Below, piece by piece: positions 12,655 to 22,854 of a DNA stretch of 64,000 nt. This stretch comes from Oidiodendron maius Zn (Eukaryota > Ascomycota > Leotiomycetes > Myxotrichaceae). The notes beneath the pieces were generated by a model, which was not told where the DNA came from, ran no database searches, and worked only from the letters and a program-made list of their open reading frames with translations. Position numbers and translations under genes: made by a program. Where the stretch lies: contig KN832889.1 of assembly GCA_000827325.1 (NCBI GenBank), positions 124,001 through 188,000 on the forward strand, read 5' to 3'. Position 1 is the stretch's first letter. The number at the start of each line of letters is the position of its first letter.

Positions 12655-13422
12655 ATGGGGCAACTGACCCTCGCATCGCGTCTCAAAGAACATCTTAGCG
12701 CTCCAGTTCTTGAGGATGTTCTACTCGAAGCTGAAATGCTCACTCTTACCTTCGCTACTGGTATAGAAGACGCCGTCACGTTCCCCGATTTCCATTGCTT
12801 CGTCTCTAACCAGACCGGTAATACCGTGATGTTAGCGATAGCTGCTAGTGGAATCATCCCAACTGTCATCACTCTACGATATATCGCCACCAGTCTTTCG
12901 ATGTTCGTCCTGGGTGGATGCGTGATAGGTCAACTAGGCAATTTTATTGGATGCCGCCGGAGAGGCTGGTTGATATTGAGCAGTTTCATCCAGACAATTC
13001 TAGTCTTTACCGCATCATATCTCCAATTCAACTATACTGGATCAAACCGTTCTCAAGTCGCGGACTTAGCCGTAATAACGCTTCTAGCCATTTCGGCCAG
13101 TGGTCAGGTTGCTATGGCAAGATCATTGCGAATGACCGAGATCACAACCGCCAATGCCACCTCGGCGTACGTGGACACATTCATTGACGTGAACTTGTAC
13201 AAGTTTCAAAACAGATCTCGGAACCGGAGATTTCTTTTCCTACTAAGCCTTTATGGAGGGAGTTTCACGGGAGCATTTGCATATTTGAAGTTGGGATCCT
13301 CTCTTACACTTTTGATCGCTGCGGTTGGAAAAGTTCTCGTAACTATCGCTTTTTTCTTTAATAGTGAGATTGAGAGCTTGAACACCTCTTCTCTAAATCT
13401 TTCTGCAATAGCATATCGATGA
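12655..13422 (+). CDS. DUF1275 (YoaK-type) membrane protein
   Basis: A single-exon gene of 255 residues. The N-terminal part contains FATGIEDAVTF and SNQTGNTVML, matching the conserved start of the DUF1275/YoaK family, in which the first helix is followed by a G-N/T-rich turn. About six hydrophobic segments follow (near residues 25-45, 55-70, 78-95, 110-128, 138-155 and 195-245). The later motif ITTANATSAYVD is also characteristic of the family. The role of DUF1275 proteins is unknown; they are small integral membrane proteins found in bacteria and fungi. The length is normal for the family and there is no sign of damage. The ATG is the first in frame and no upstream exon is needed. Its neighbours suggest no function. 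Confidence 0.88.
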   Translation: MGQLTLASRLKEHLSAPVLEDVLLEAEMLTLTFATGIEDAVTFPDFHCFVSNQTGNTVMLAIAASGIIPTVITLRYIATSLSMFVLGGCVIGQLGNFIGCRRRGWLILSSFIQTILVFTASYLQFNYTGSNRSQVADLAVITLLAISASGQVAMARSLRMTEITTANATSAYVDTFIDVNLYKFQNRSRNRRFLFLLSLYGGSFTGAFAYLKLGSSLTLLIAAVGKVLVTIAFFFNSEIESLNTSSLNLSAIAYR

Positions 13423-14759
13423 TGTAAATAACTGATCTCTATAGTATCTACCATTGTATGAATAGGAAACCGGAGAAAAGTATTATCTCGGCGCTTTCTT
13501 CTCCTTCTGTGATGCCTGTCCTCCACCGGCTGGTTGTGCACAACTGCCGAATTGCTCCAAGTAGCTCGCTCTGCAGTACAGGCTGAAATTGCCCATAACA
13601 ATACGGCCAAACTCCTACCACCGATAGACACCAGCCTTAGTCATAATCCTATTCATCTTTCCATGCTATCTGGACATCAAGGTTACAGTACATGTGAATC
13701 TCGCCTCCAGGAATCATTCCCTGACTCCAAACGGATCCGGTCTCTAGCCATTGGACTTGCTCACCTGACCAGATCAAAATGCTACTTGCCGATATCATAC
13801 TACAGAGTGGAAGCACTAGGTACCTCGAGGAAATCGTGTTTATTATTACGCACCAGACGGCTCGGCTGTGCGGGCGCAAGTCTTCCGAACATGCCCGATA
13901 TCCTGGGCCAGATGCTAGGCGGCCCGCTGCCATGGCTTCCGTGGAAAGAAGTGGAGGGCGATAGATAGTGTGGAGATATTCAGGAGCAATTAGTCCGGCG
14001 GCTGTGGGGGCACGACACAAACCTATCATTATTGCGTGCTTTTCTGTCACATCGTACTGGAGGCATGTGCTCACCTGCCTCTCTCGACGTGCCGCTGGAA
14101 ATAAGCTGGGCGGTGCGTACAGGTGGCTGAGACCAACGCGTGTCAGCCAATAGAAAGCGAGCGGTGACATTCGCAGCCAGCGCCACCTGTTTGGCCTCAA
14201 ATCGAGAGTATGCCCGTACATCTCACATACCAATAGTATACAGTAGAAGGGGCTAATTTACATATTCAAAAGTGCTGTAAACAATCACGAGAAGTGGTTA
14301 ATAATGTGTAAATCTGCCCTGCTCAGCCAGCTGTATTGGGCCCCATGAGCATGAAACTCGGACTATTCCGGTGGTCGCGTGCTCGTCCTCCAGATTTTCG
14401 GCTTGTAGTCTTTAGTGTAGCACTTAGTGGTCAATAGGAGCAGTTCGGCTTATCCGTGCCGCTAGGGAAAAGGGGCCGGCTGATACTGTACGCTAACTGA
14501 AAATCGGTGTTCTGTCTTTAGGCCCACTTGAGCAAGCTTGCTGGATAAAACAGGTCAGTCGTTGCGAGCGCCCCCGCCTACCTGGTACGGACGCCAGTCA
14601 TAGACACGTTACGGCCATTTTCTAGTTCGAGTGGTTCACGCGAGCATATCAACTGGAGCACATGATCCTTCTTTACTACATGTCCGAAGGAAACCGTCTA
14701 TCGGAACCAGGCTCTTCTACAGAGACCAGAATGGTAGGGCACAATTCCCTTCTTCGGAG
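13423..14759. other. Intergenic / upstream of bHLH gene
   Basis: Long frames on both strands overlap (13534-13968 plus, 13649-14233 minus), but neither has a domain or credible amino-acid pattern, so I treat both as chance. The bHLH frame is open back to about 14631 without an ATG, so a short upstream exon of that gene could lie here. Confidence 0.45.
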
Positions 14760-15675
14760 ATGTCTTTCGAAGTCTCTTCTTCTACCATCGCAGGGACAGA
14801 ATCCCAACAGTCAAGGGCGTCTTCGAACTTATCCTACACCAGCTCCGCCGTCTCATACTCTACCACTTCAACCAGGTCCTTGGTGATTCCATCATGCGAA
14901 GTATTCAAGATCCATCGACAATCTCCGCCAGCACAGCCGTCGAAAAAGGATGCTCTGGCTCTCCTCTCTGCGCCAACAAGACCCAAAAGGTTTATCCAAA
15001 TGAAACCCCGACGACAACGAGGAGAACAACAACCAGAAGAGACGCCAACTAAGAGGCGCTCATCTTCGACAAGAGCAGCAGCAGATCGCAAAATAACGAG
15101 GAACAAGGCTCATAGCTTAGTTGAACAACGGAGAAGGGCGAAGATGAATGAAACTTTCGCAATCATGAAGGACATGATTCCGGCCTGCACAGGAGACATG
15201 CACAAACTAGACATTCTACAAGTGAGCGACACTACACGGTGCTATGTATTCGACCACTGACCCGTTGCAGGCTTCTATCGACTACATGCAGTATCTGGAG
15301 GATTGTGTTGAAAAGCTCCAATCCGAAATCCGCGACGCGAACGGTGATAATTGTGCAACGTCCATACTTGAGCAGACTTCTTTCCCCCGATCAGCATCCT
15401 CAAAATCCTCGAACTCGTCTCCGCAGGATCCCATATATCATGAAGATGTCGACACAGCTGGCCCGGAAAGCTCATCACCCCCCACTCCTTCCACTCCCGC
15501 CCGCCGCTCTACTCTGCCAACCGCTACGCCTACGAATTCCACTTTCGGTCCTGTATTGATGTCACAAACGGATCTTGATCAGGATGTTCTTCATCCTCTG
15601 CAGATGGTCGATCTCGACCGCGACCATACCAGCATCATAAGAAAAGGGCTGAGCGTCAGAGACTTGTTGACATGA
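14760..15675 (+). CDS. bHLH transcription factor
   Basis: Two exons, 14760-15221 and 15271-15675, separated by a 49-bp GTGAGC...TTGCAG intron, give 288 residues. The intron splits the helix-loop-helix at ...KLDILQ / ASIDYMQYLE. The basic region (about residues 112-130) reads NKAHSLVEQRRRAKMNE and keeps the His, Glu and Arg positions that read E-box DNA. The second helix continues into DYMQYLEDCVEKLQSEI, a possible short coiled coil for dimerisation. Flanks are rich in Ser, Thr and Pro, as usual for fungal regulators. The ATG at 14760 is the first in this frame, but the frame is open further upstream, so an earlier start via another exon is possible. It is expected to act in the nucleus; its targets are not evident from the neighbourhood. 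Confidence 0.85.
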
Positions 15676-16375
15676 GAGCGCAATGACAATGGGTGTCAAA
15701 GGAGTGGCACGAGGGACACATCGTAGAGCGGGTTATGTGTTATAAATACTAGGTCAAGGACTGGAAGATAAGAGGATGTCTCTGCGAGTATTATATAGTA
15801 CTTCTACGGGCCTAGCATCTGGAGGGGGTTACAGGCCCCTTTAAGCCAAGTAAATCCTCTCTACACCGGAGTTTTGATGCTGTGACATTCCTCGCGACTG
15901 TCACGGCAAGTTCCTAGTAATGGGAGCAAGCCAAGTATATCCACGGTTAGGCTCTTTACGAGGTCTGCTCTCGTGTCCGCCAATGTCGCAGAACAGCCTC
16001 GTGTGCCACAAAATAATCACCGCCCTAGGCTTGATGATCTCGTCTTCGTTAGCTATTGAAGATTGTCGAGGATTCTGACATCGATGTAAGACCCAGATAG
16101 AACTCCGAAAGGATTTGTACCCGTTGAATAGTACGCAACCTTTGCTCTTTGGGTATAAAGTATCAAGATAGAATACCGGCCTATTTTTCTCCATCCTGTT
16201 TGCTAAGCAATACACGGGAAAAATAGTCGCCCAGGGCAAAGTCTCATCAGGTGACCTAGGATTTCAGCTATATCTTCTGCAACCAGCAGGACCCGCATCC
16301 TTTGTCGTCTCGCCACAAGACAACACTGAAGTTAAACGCAGGCCTTACAGGAGTCTCTCTTTCGTATTTGATGAC
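15676..16375. other. Intergenic between bHLH and cyclin genes
   Basis: About 700 bp that probably holds the 3' end of the bHLH transcript and the promoter of the cyclin gene. Only short minus-strand frames are present (for example 15901-16239). No element is recognised. Confidence 0.5.
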
Positions 16376-17450
16376 ATGTCGACATCCCCTTGCCCCAGCA
16401 TCCATCCCTCCTTGGTGTTGTCGGTCTCCCGCTCTCAGCTTGATCGTGAAAATCCCCGTGGAGGTCAAGAGTTGCAACGGCTGGAGTACAGTAAAGCTTC
16501 CTCCCAAGCCCCGATAATCGCAACGCCTGAGGGGCCTGATCTTGACCCTTCAGGCCTGCGATACTATGTAGACGCTGCGACACAATACTCACCAGGCGTG
16601 TCGACAGAGGCTGTCTCACCGGGAGCCTTGGTCGCAGTCACAGTTAGAGAGCAGGAAGCTCCAGCCGCTAAAAGCCGTAACACACCGGAAGCCGTGCAAT
16701 CACCGGACGTTCCAGTATACAAAATCTCATCGCCAAGTTCTGCGCCTCAATTCACAACCACCAAACAGGGGGCATCACAGGGGCTTGTAGAGTCAGATTC
16801 CTCTTTGTCGCACGCGAATCCGTCGTCTCGTGAAGGGATCACGACAACCCCTATCAGAGCCAGGGTATTTCCTGCTAGATACGAGTTCTGCAAAGTTGAG
16901 GATCTCGTAGTCCTAATATCAGATATGATCTCGGATCTCATCCGAATAAATGACAAGCTTCCATTAAGAGAGGATGGCCTCACTAGATTTCATTCCAAGT
17001 ATGCATAATTTCCATGTCTCCTCAGGGAGCTTTCCTAATAGAAACAACAGAACGGTTCCTAAGATTTCGGTGGCCGATTTTCTACAAAGACTAGCGACTC
17101 ACGTTACGCTTACACCCCCGCTCCTTCTTGCTATGATTTACTATATGGATCGCTTGTGCGCTCTCTATCCAATATTCAGCATCACGTCCTTGACAATCCA
17201 TCGTTTCTTGGTCGCAGCGGCAACAGTGGCGGCCAAAGGACTGTCTGATTCCTACTACAGCAATTCGATGTATGCGCGGGTCGGCGGCATCAGGATCACT
17301 GAGCTCAGCGTGCTTGAGCTAGAGCTCTTATGCAGGATGGAGTGGAAGGTAGTGCCCTGCTCTGAAGTGCTTGTGGATTATTATAATAGCTTAGTGACTC
17401 GAGGAGGCGGACATATTTTAGAAGGCAGTGCTTCCCCGGTGGTGAACTAG
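16376..17450 (+). CDS. PHO80/Pcl-like cyclin
   Basis: Exons 16376-16998 and 17051-17450 with a 52-bp intron give 340 residues. The first 190 residues are low-complexity and Ser/Pro/Thr-rich. The cyclin box follows: KVEDLVVLISDMISDLIRIND, then LTRFHSK joined by splicing to TVPKISVADFLQRLATH. Next comes MIYYMDRLCALYP, then LTIHRFLVAAATVAAKGLSD and ARVGGIRITELSVLELELL, ending in EWKVVP. This order is that of Pho80-type cyclins, which bind the Pho85 kinase and act in phosphate sensing, glycogen metabolism or cell-cycle control in yeasts. The acceptor at 17050 was preferred over nearer AG sites because it keeps frame and the usual spacing between FHS and ISV. Intact. Which Pho85 cyclin it corresponds to is not resolved. 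Confidence 0.87.
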
Positions 17451-18638
17451 GGTGTCAAGTATTCCACTGATAAATGAGACAGTGATAGACGGCTGTCAGT
17501 GGCGAATCTCTATCCAGCACACGTATTGGGATTGTCGCGTTGGAATTATTCCTGCAGAATGACATCGTAAATGATGTCCATTTCATCATTACACAACAAA
17601 TGACCACCATTCTCATGAAGAGGCAAGGCTGTGCCAATGGCGAGACACACCCCGTAACGAGACAAATCGTAGGTACTTCGAATCCAAACGACTCTAAATC
17701 TATGAATATATCAAAATTTCAATATATTTTTATTTCAGTTACGTTATATGCCTCTCCTGAATACTCCTGGCCTATTAATTCCGAAAATTTTTATCGCGTC
17801 GTCGCTGCCTATCTGAATTATAAAGAGCCTCTTATTATGGTATAATAGGACTTCTTGATCTACAATACTATTATTAAGTTCTTTCGCCTCTTAAACTTAT
17901 AGAATAATTAGATATAGATCTCCGAGTTTTATTACGATACTAAAAAGTTATTCTTAGTGTTATGGCGGCCAGAGCATGGTGTGTCATCCACCGTCGCCAC
18001 ATAGGCTGATACATCTTCCAATCAAGCGACCAGAACGTGTGGCTGCGACACTTGTGGCTACGAGTATCTTGCTGGAAAATTCCTAAAAGTGGCCCTGTAC
18101 GCAGCCAACCAAATCGGTCATCCCCTTTCTCGGAAAAGCAACCCTCTTCTCTCTTCGATAATGTAAAAAGAAAGCAGCATTGGAAACAGCAAGATGTGGA
18201 GCACAGACGATATAATAAGTCAATGCCGCCAGCCTACGAAAGGTGTTACTAACTTAAAAAGGATTTAATTTTCGGAACAACGAAAGGCCGAAACCCTCAC
18301 CCTCTCTTCTCTTTGAAGAACCTCACACGAAGCCTTCGAAATGGGCCCAAGTACGGTCGCTTATAGAATCGGCTTTGTTTTGGTGCTGGGAACATTAAGA
18401 CTTAACAAGTAACAGGGATCTATGTGGTCCGCATAACCGAAGACGTTTGGCGCAGCGCAGTCTTTCCAGAACACGTGGAACTGTCGAAGCGCCAGCCTCA
18501 CCTGAAATCCCATCTGAAGGATACGAATGCTCACCGTCCCTCACCCCCTGTGTCCTCCTTAGGCGCATACAAACTACCTAGCTGGCAGGTGAAACCATAC
18601 ATTTCCATCTGAATGGAAGTCTCGTTCACATACAGATC
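17451..18638. other. Intergenic with AT-rich block
   Basis: The stretch 17690-17960 is markedly AT-rich with many stops in all frames, the look of a RIP-mutated repeat remnant, though I cannot assign a family. The sequence from 17960 to 18638 is of ordinary composition and contains the promoter of the HET-NB-ARC gene. No other gene is seen. Confidence 0.45.
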
Positions 18639-21600
18639 ATGCGTCTCATAGAAATAAAAGGCTTTGGCGAACTCTGCCTTACCAAAAACTTTACTGAAGA
18701 CATTCCGCGATACGCCATCTTATCGCATACCTGGGGAGGTGACGATGACGAGGTTACCTTCGCCGACTTTATTGCGGGAGCTGGCTTAAGCAAGGCTGGA
18801 TATAGAAAGATCGAGTTCTGCCGAAAGCAAGCCGTCAAAGATGGTTTACAGTACTTCTGGGTAGACACATGTTGTATCGACAAATCAAATCCCGCTGAGC
18901 TTTCCGAAGCTATTAACTCCATGTTTCACTGGTATCGGGATGCCGTCAAATGCTATGTCTACCTTATCGATGTTTCAACCTGTGGCCCCGGTACAGACAA
19001 GTCGATCTCCAGGTCTGTGTGGGGTTTAGAATTTCGACAAAGTAGATGGTTTACTCGAGCCTGGACTCTTCAAGAGCTCATTGCTCCAGCTACAGTTGAG
19101 TTTTTCTCTCGGGAAGGCCAAAGACTTGGTGATAAGCGATCGGAGGAAGCATTACTTGAGCAGATAACAGGCATTCCTGTTGAAGTGTTCCGCGGAAAGT
19201 CAATAGCCGAGTATACTGTTAATCAGTGGATGATATGGGCAACAGAACGTAGAGCGAAACGTAAAGAAGACGAGGCATATTGTCTGCTAGGAATTTTCAA
19301 CGTACATATGTCGCTCAAATATGGCGAAGGGAGAGCAAAAGCGTTTGCTAGGCTCCAGAGCAAGATTCAAAAACATTCACAAAATAGGATCAGCGGTAAG
19401 AACTGCAACAATTCTAAGTTGGATACACATAGTAGAACCTAGCTAACGCAATTCTTCTAGATACTAGCACGGTTATACACGGCAACGTGCACTGGATGGT
19501 GCCTCGCGCGGTCAACGATCTGTTCACAGGACGGGCTGAGTTACTAGCTCGAATACGGCAAGCTTTGCATATAGACATCACTTCCAACCCTACAAAACAG
19601 AGGAGGTTCGTGATTACAGGACTCGGAGGACAAGGAAAGAGTGAGATTTGTTTACAGGTTGCAAATTTCATGCAAGAAGAGTATGTGACTTCCTTAAGGA
19701 TATTCTATAATGCTAACTAAGAATAACAGATTTTGGGGAATATTCTGGGTCGATGTGGGCACTCCTGCCACGGCCGAGCGTGACTTTATTACTATTGCAA
19801 AGCTTATCGGGCGACCAGTCGAGACCGTTTTCGAAGCTCTTCAAATTCTCGCCAACTGCCCACAGAGCTGGCTTCTCATCCTCGATAATGCGGACGACCC
19901 GGATTACGACTACCAAACTTATCTTCCCTCAGGCAACCACGGCGCAGTGCTTATTACATCTCGTGTTGCAGAGTGCAAGCAGTATAGTCCAGACGCGTAT
20001 GACGCACTGCAGGGTCTTGAAAGCAAGGAGTCGGAAGAGCTTTTGCGTAAAGCAGCTGGAATTTCTTTAGATTTGTTGTCAACGAGCGGAAATCAAGCTG
20101 CTGCCGAGAAAGTAATTCAGCTTCTCGCATCGCATACGCTTGCGCTCATACAAGCTGGAGCCTATATTGCACAAGGCCAATGTAAATTAAATGAATACCC
20201 CCAGGTCTTCAAACGTCAGCGAGAACGGCTTATGAAATACCACTCCAAGCAAGCGCAATCGAGATATCGCGATGTTTATGCAACCTTTGAAGCATCAGCA
20301 GAGGTTCTAGAACAGTCCCAAAGCGAGGCTGCAACGGACGCTCTCCGCTTGCTTGAGCTTCTGTCGATGCTGGACTCTAGTTTTCTGCCTCTTCAGATCT
20401 TCCAGGATGCATGGAACGGCTGTAAAAAGGTCCCGGAGGCGAATGTAGTAAGCACCACGAGTATCGACGATTTATCTCAAATTCATGTTTCGAGCTTACC
20501 TAGCTTTGTAGTAGCAGAAGAGGCCGAATGGGATTCTTACCGTCTTATAGAAGCCACTTCCCTGCTCGCATCACTTTCTCTAGTTACTCGGAACAATTTA
20601 GATGGCTTACCCGGTATCTCAATGCACCCGTTAACTCACGCTTGGGCCAAAGATCGCCAGAACGCGAAACAGCAAGGTGCAGCTTGGATGACCTCTGGAT
20701 GTATCCTTGGATTCTCTCGGTCGAATAATTACTTATGGCAGACACAAGAGAGACGTCTTTTACCACATATACAGTCTTACTTGAATATAAACGTCAAGAA
20801 AGCATTCTCGTTTGCATCTGGGGCTACGATTCTCCCAATTATTCTCAAGTGCGGCTGGGCTTTATTACAGATGCGACAAGACTTTCTACTTGGCCGTCTA
20901 CTGCAAGATGTTTTTTTGCAACTTAGCCTGATTTCGGATCAGTTATCAGAAGAGTTCTTGCCGCTATATGACCTCCATTCTAGAAGCTTGTCAAACTTAG
21001 GGAAGAGCAAAGAGGCCGTGGCGCTGCTCGAGCAGGTGGTCAAGACTGAAGAGACGACGCTGGCCGAGGATCACCCTGATCGGCTGGCCTCGCAGCACGC
21101 GCTTGCTATAGCATACAAGGCAAATGGGCAGATCAAAGAGGCCGTGGCGCTGCTCGAGCAGGTGGTCAATATCGGACAGACGACGCTGGCCGAGGATCAC
21201 CCTGATCAGCTGGCCTCGCAGCACGCGCTTGCTATAGCATATGAGGCTAATGGGCAGATCAAAGAGGCCGTGGCGCTGCTCGAGCAGGTGGCNNNNNNNN
21301 NNNNNNNNNNNNNNNNNNNNNNNNNNNNNNNNNNNNNNNNNNNNNNNNNNNNNNNNNNNNNNNNNNNNNNNNNNNNNNNNNNNNNNNNNNNNNNNNNNNN
21401 NNNNNNNNNNNNNNNNNNNNNNNNNNNNNNNNNNNNNNNNNNNNNNNNNNNNNNNNNNNNNNNNNNNNNNNNNNNNNNNNNNNNNNNNNNNNNNNNNNNN
21501 NNNNNNNNNNGGCCGTGGCGCTGCTCGAGCAGGTGGCCAAGATCGGACAGACGATGCTGGCTGAGGATCACCCTGATCAGCTGGCCTCGCAGCACGCGCT

Positions 21601-21997
21601 TGCTATAGCATACAAGGCAAATGGGCAGATCAAAGAGGCCGTGGCGCTGCTCGAGCAGGTAGTCAAGATTGGACAGATGACGCTGGCTGAGGATCACCCT
21701 GATCAGCTGGCCTCGCAGCACGCGCTTGCAATGGCATACAAGGCCAATGGGCAGGTCAAAGAGGCCGTGGCGCTGCTCGAGCAGGTGGTCAAGATCAGAC
21801 AGATGACGCTGGCTGAGGATCACCCTGATCGGCTGGCCTCGCAGCACGAACTTGCAATGGCATACAAGGCGAATGGGCAGATTAAAGAGGCTGTGGCGCT
21901 GCTCGAGCAGGTGGTCAAGCTAAAACGATTGAGATTTCATCAAGACCATCCTAGCCGTGTAGTTTCAGAAAAGGCACTTTTTTATTTTTCACAGTAA
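18639..21997 (+). CDS. HET-NB-ARC-TPR NLR-like protein
   Basis: Three exons: 18639-19395, 19461-19680 and 19730-21997. The N-terminal HET domain has YAILSHTWGG, FWVDTCCIDKSNPAE and WFTRAWTLQELIAP. HET domains trigger fungal cell death in heterokaryon incompatibility. The NTPase follows, with Walker A GLGGQGKSE near residue 305, the Walker B-like SWLLILDNAD, and the MHD-like MHPLTHAWAKDR. From about residue 754 the C-terminus is a run of 42-residue TPR units (KEAVALLEQVV...HPDxLASQHALAIAYKANGQ), the last one divergent. Such NLR-type proteins are cytosolic switches: the repeats sense, the NTPase oligomerises and the HET domain executes. A run of 218 Ns (21293-21510) interrupts the TPR array. 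Its length does not preserve frame, so total repeat number and protein length are unknown. The frame is otherwise intact on both sides. Confidence 0.9.
21012..21970 (+). repeat. 126-bp TPR-coding tandem repeat
   Basis: The start of the unit (GAGGCCGTGGCGCTGCTCGA) is found at 21012, 21138 and 21264, and after the gap at 21509 (partly in N), 21635 and 21761, with a one-base variant at 21887. All spacings are exactly 126 bp. Copies are nearly identical in DNA. Differences cluster at the positions just after LEQVV and at the R/Q before LAS. The last unit diverges sharply. Confidence 0.95.
21293..21510. other. Assembly gap (218 N) in repeat array
   Basis: All bases are N. The distance between unit starts across the gap (21264 to 21509) is 245 bp, seven short of two 126-bp units, so the gap size is an estimate and shifts the apparent frame. 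The real number of missing units is unknown. Confidence 0.97.
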
Positions 21998-22209
21998 GCC
22001 TAAACTATCTCAGCTTGGAGACATGTAAATGGTCGTCGAAACTATCTCTATAGATATTGTTATTATTTATTTTAATAACTTTGATAGAGACGGGCTTGGG
22101 GGACCTGTGTGCTATATACAACTAGCTTGTGATTTGTAATATACAAGACGGACGAGCTGAGAATATTTAAGTAGGTAGACCCACCTACACCACGCCAGCT
22201 CTTAGCTAC

Positions 22210-22477
22210 ATATGCTGAGCTGTATACCCGATGCAGACGCCATCATCTTGCCGTCGGGGGAGAAGGCCTGCAGCTTGAGATCGCGATGTGCAAAAGATTC
22301 CCTATGCATAATCTCTAGCCCTAAAAGTATCTGCTCATCTCGTTTAGTGTTTGGGCAGAGGGCGGGATTCAGGAAGGCAACAATGTTAGGCTGGACTGAC
22401 GACACGGGGCCCATGTTGATGCTTTCGAAGGTCGTAGTGTCAGAGAGCCTGGACCACAGAACACAGGGCCGGGACAA
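22210..22477 (-). pseudogene. Kinase fragment joined to WD40 fragment
   Basis: One short minus-strand frame combines pieces of two families. QPNIVAFLNP resembles the start of the kinase beta-4 region, and LLGLEIMHRESFAHRDLK is the helix-E/catalytic-loop segment with its HRDLK motif. This runs directly into LQAFSPDGKMMASASG, the core of a WD40 repeat. The rest of both domains is missing. The expected kinase sequence between the two kinase pieces is absent, implying an internal deletion. It lies just past the 3' end of the HET-NB-ARC-TPR gene. It cannot encode a working kinase or propeller; I read it as recombination debris, perhaps from an STAND/NLR or kinase gene once present here. Confidence 0.6.
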
Positions 22478-22854
22478 TGTTTCTCCGGCTTACGCGGTGT
22501 GCAGCTGGCTACGATGCTTCAGCTTCCAACGAGAACAACGAGGGACGTTCACATCTACACTTTACAGTACAACATGGCCAACTGGTGACCTACTGGCAGC
22601 CTATATTTGCCCTAATAGCTAGAGGCTGTTAAGATTGGCCCTCTTTTGGCTGAACTTACGCAGTAAGCCAGGATCTGTCTGGTTCAAGAACCCGGTAAGA
22701 GTAGGACCGTAGACATACTATTGCCATTAGTGTTATTTCCTGCCTCAATAAGACAAGCTTGGAATACTGCCTTCTTTTACCCATTGAGGCTTAAGAGACC
22801 AAGAGTCGCACCACTCACCGACGAGCCTCTCGGTTCCTCACGACAAGAGGGGCC

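Noticed and set aside
13649-14233. 194-codon minus-strand frame
   Set aside because: Overlapped by several open frames on the other strand, with no domain or typical protein composition; chance ORF.
21241-21608. Open frame running through the N gap into proline/serine-rich sequence
   Set aside because: It reads the TPR repeat out of frame because the gap length is not a multiple of the repeat; an artefact.
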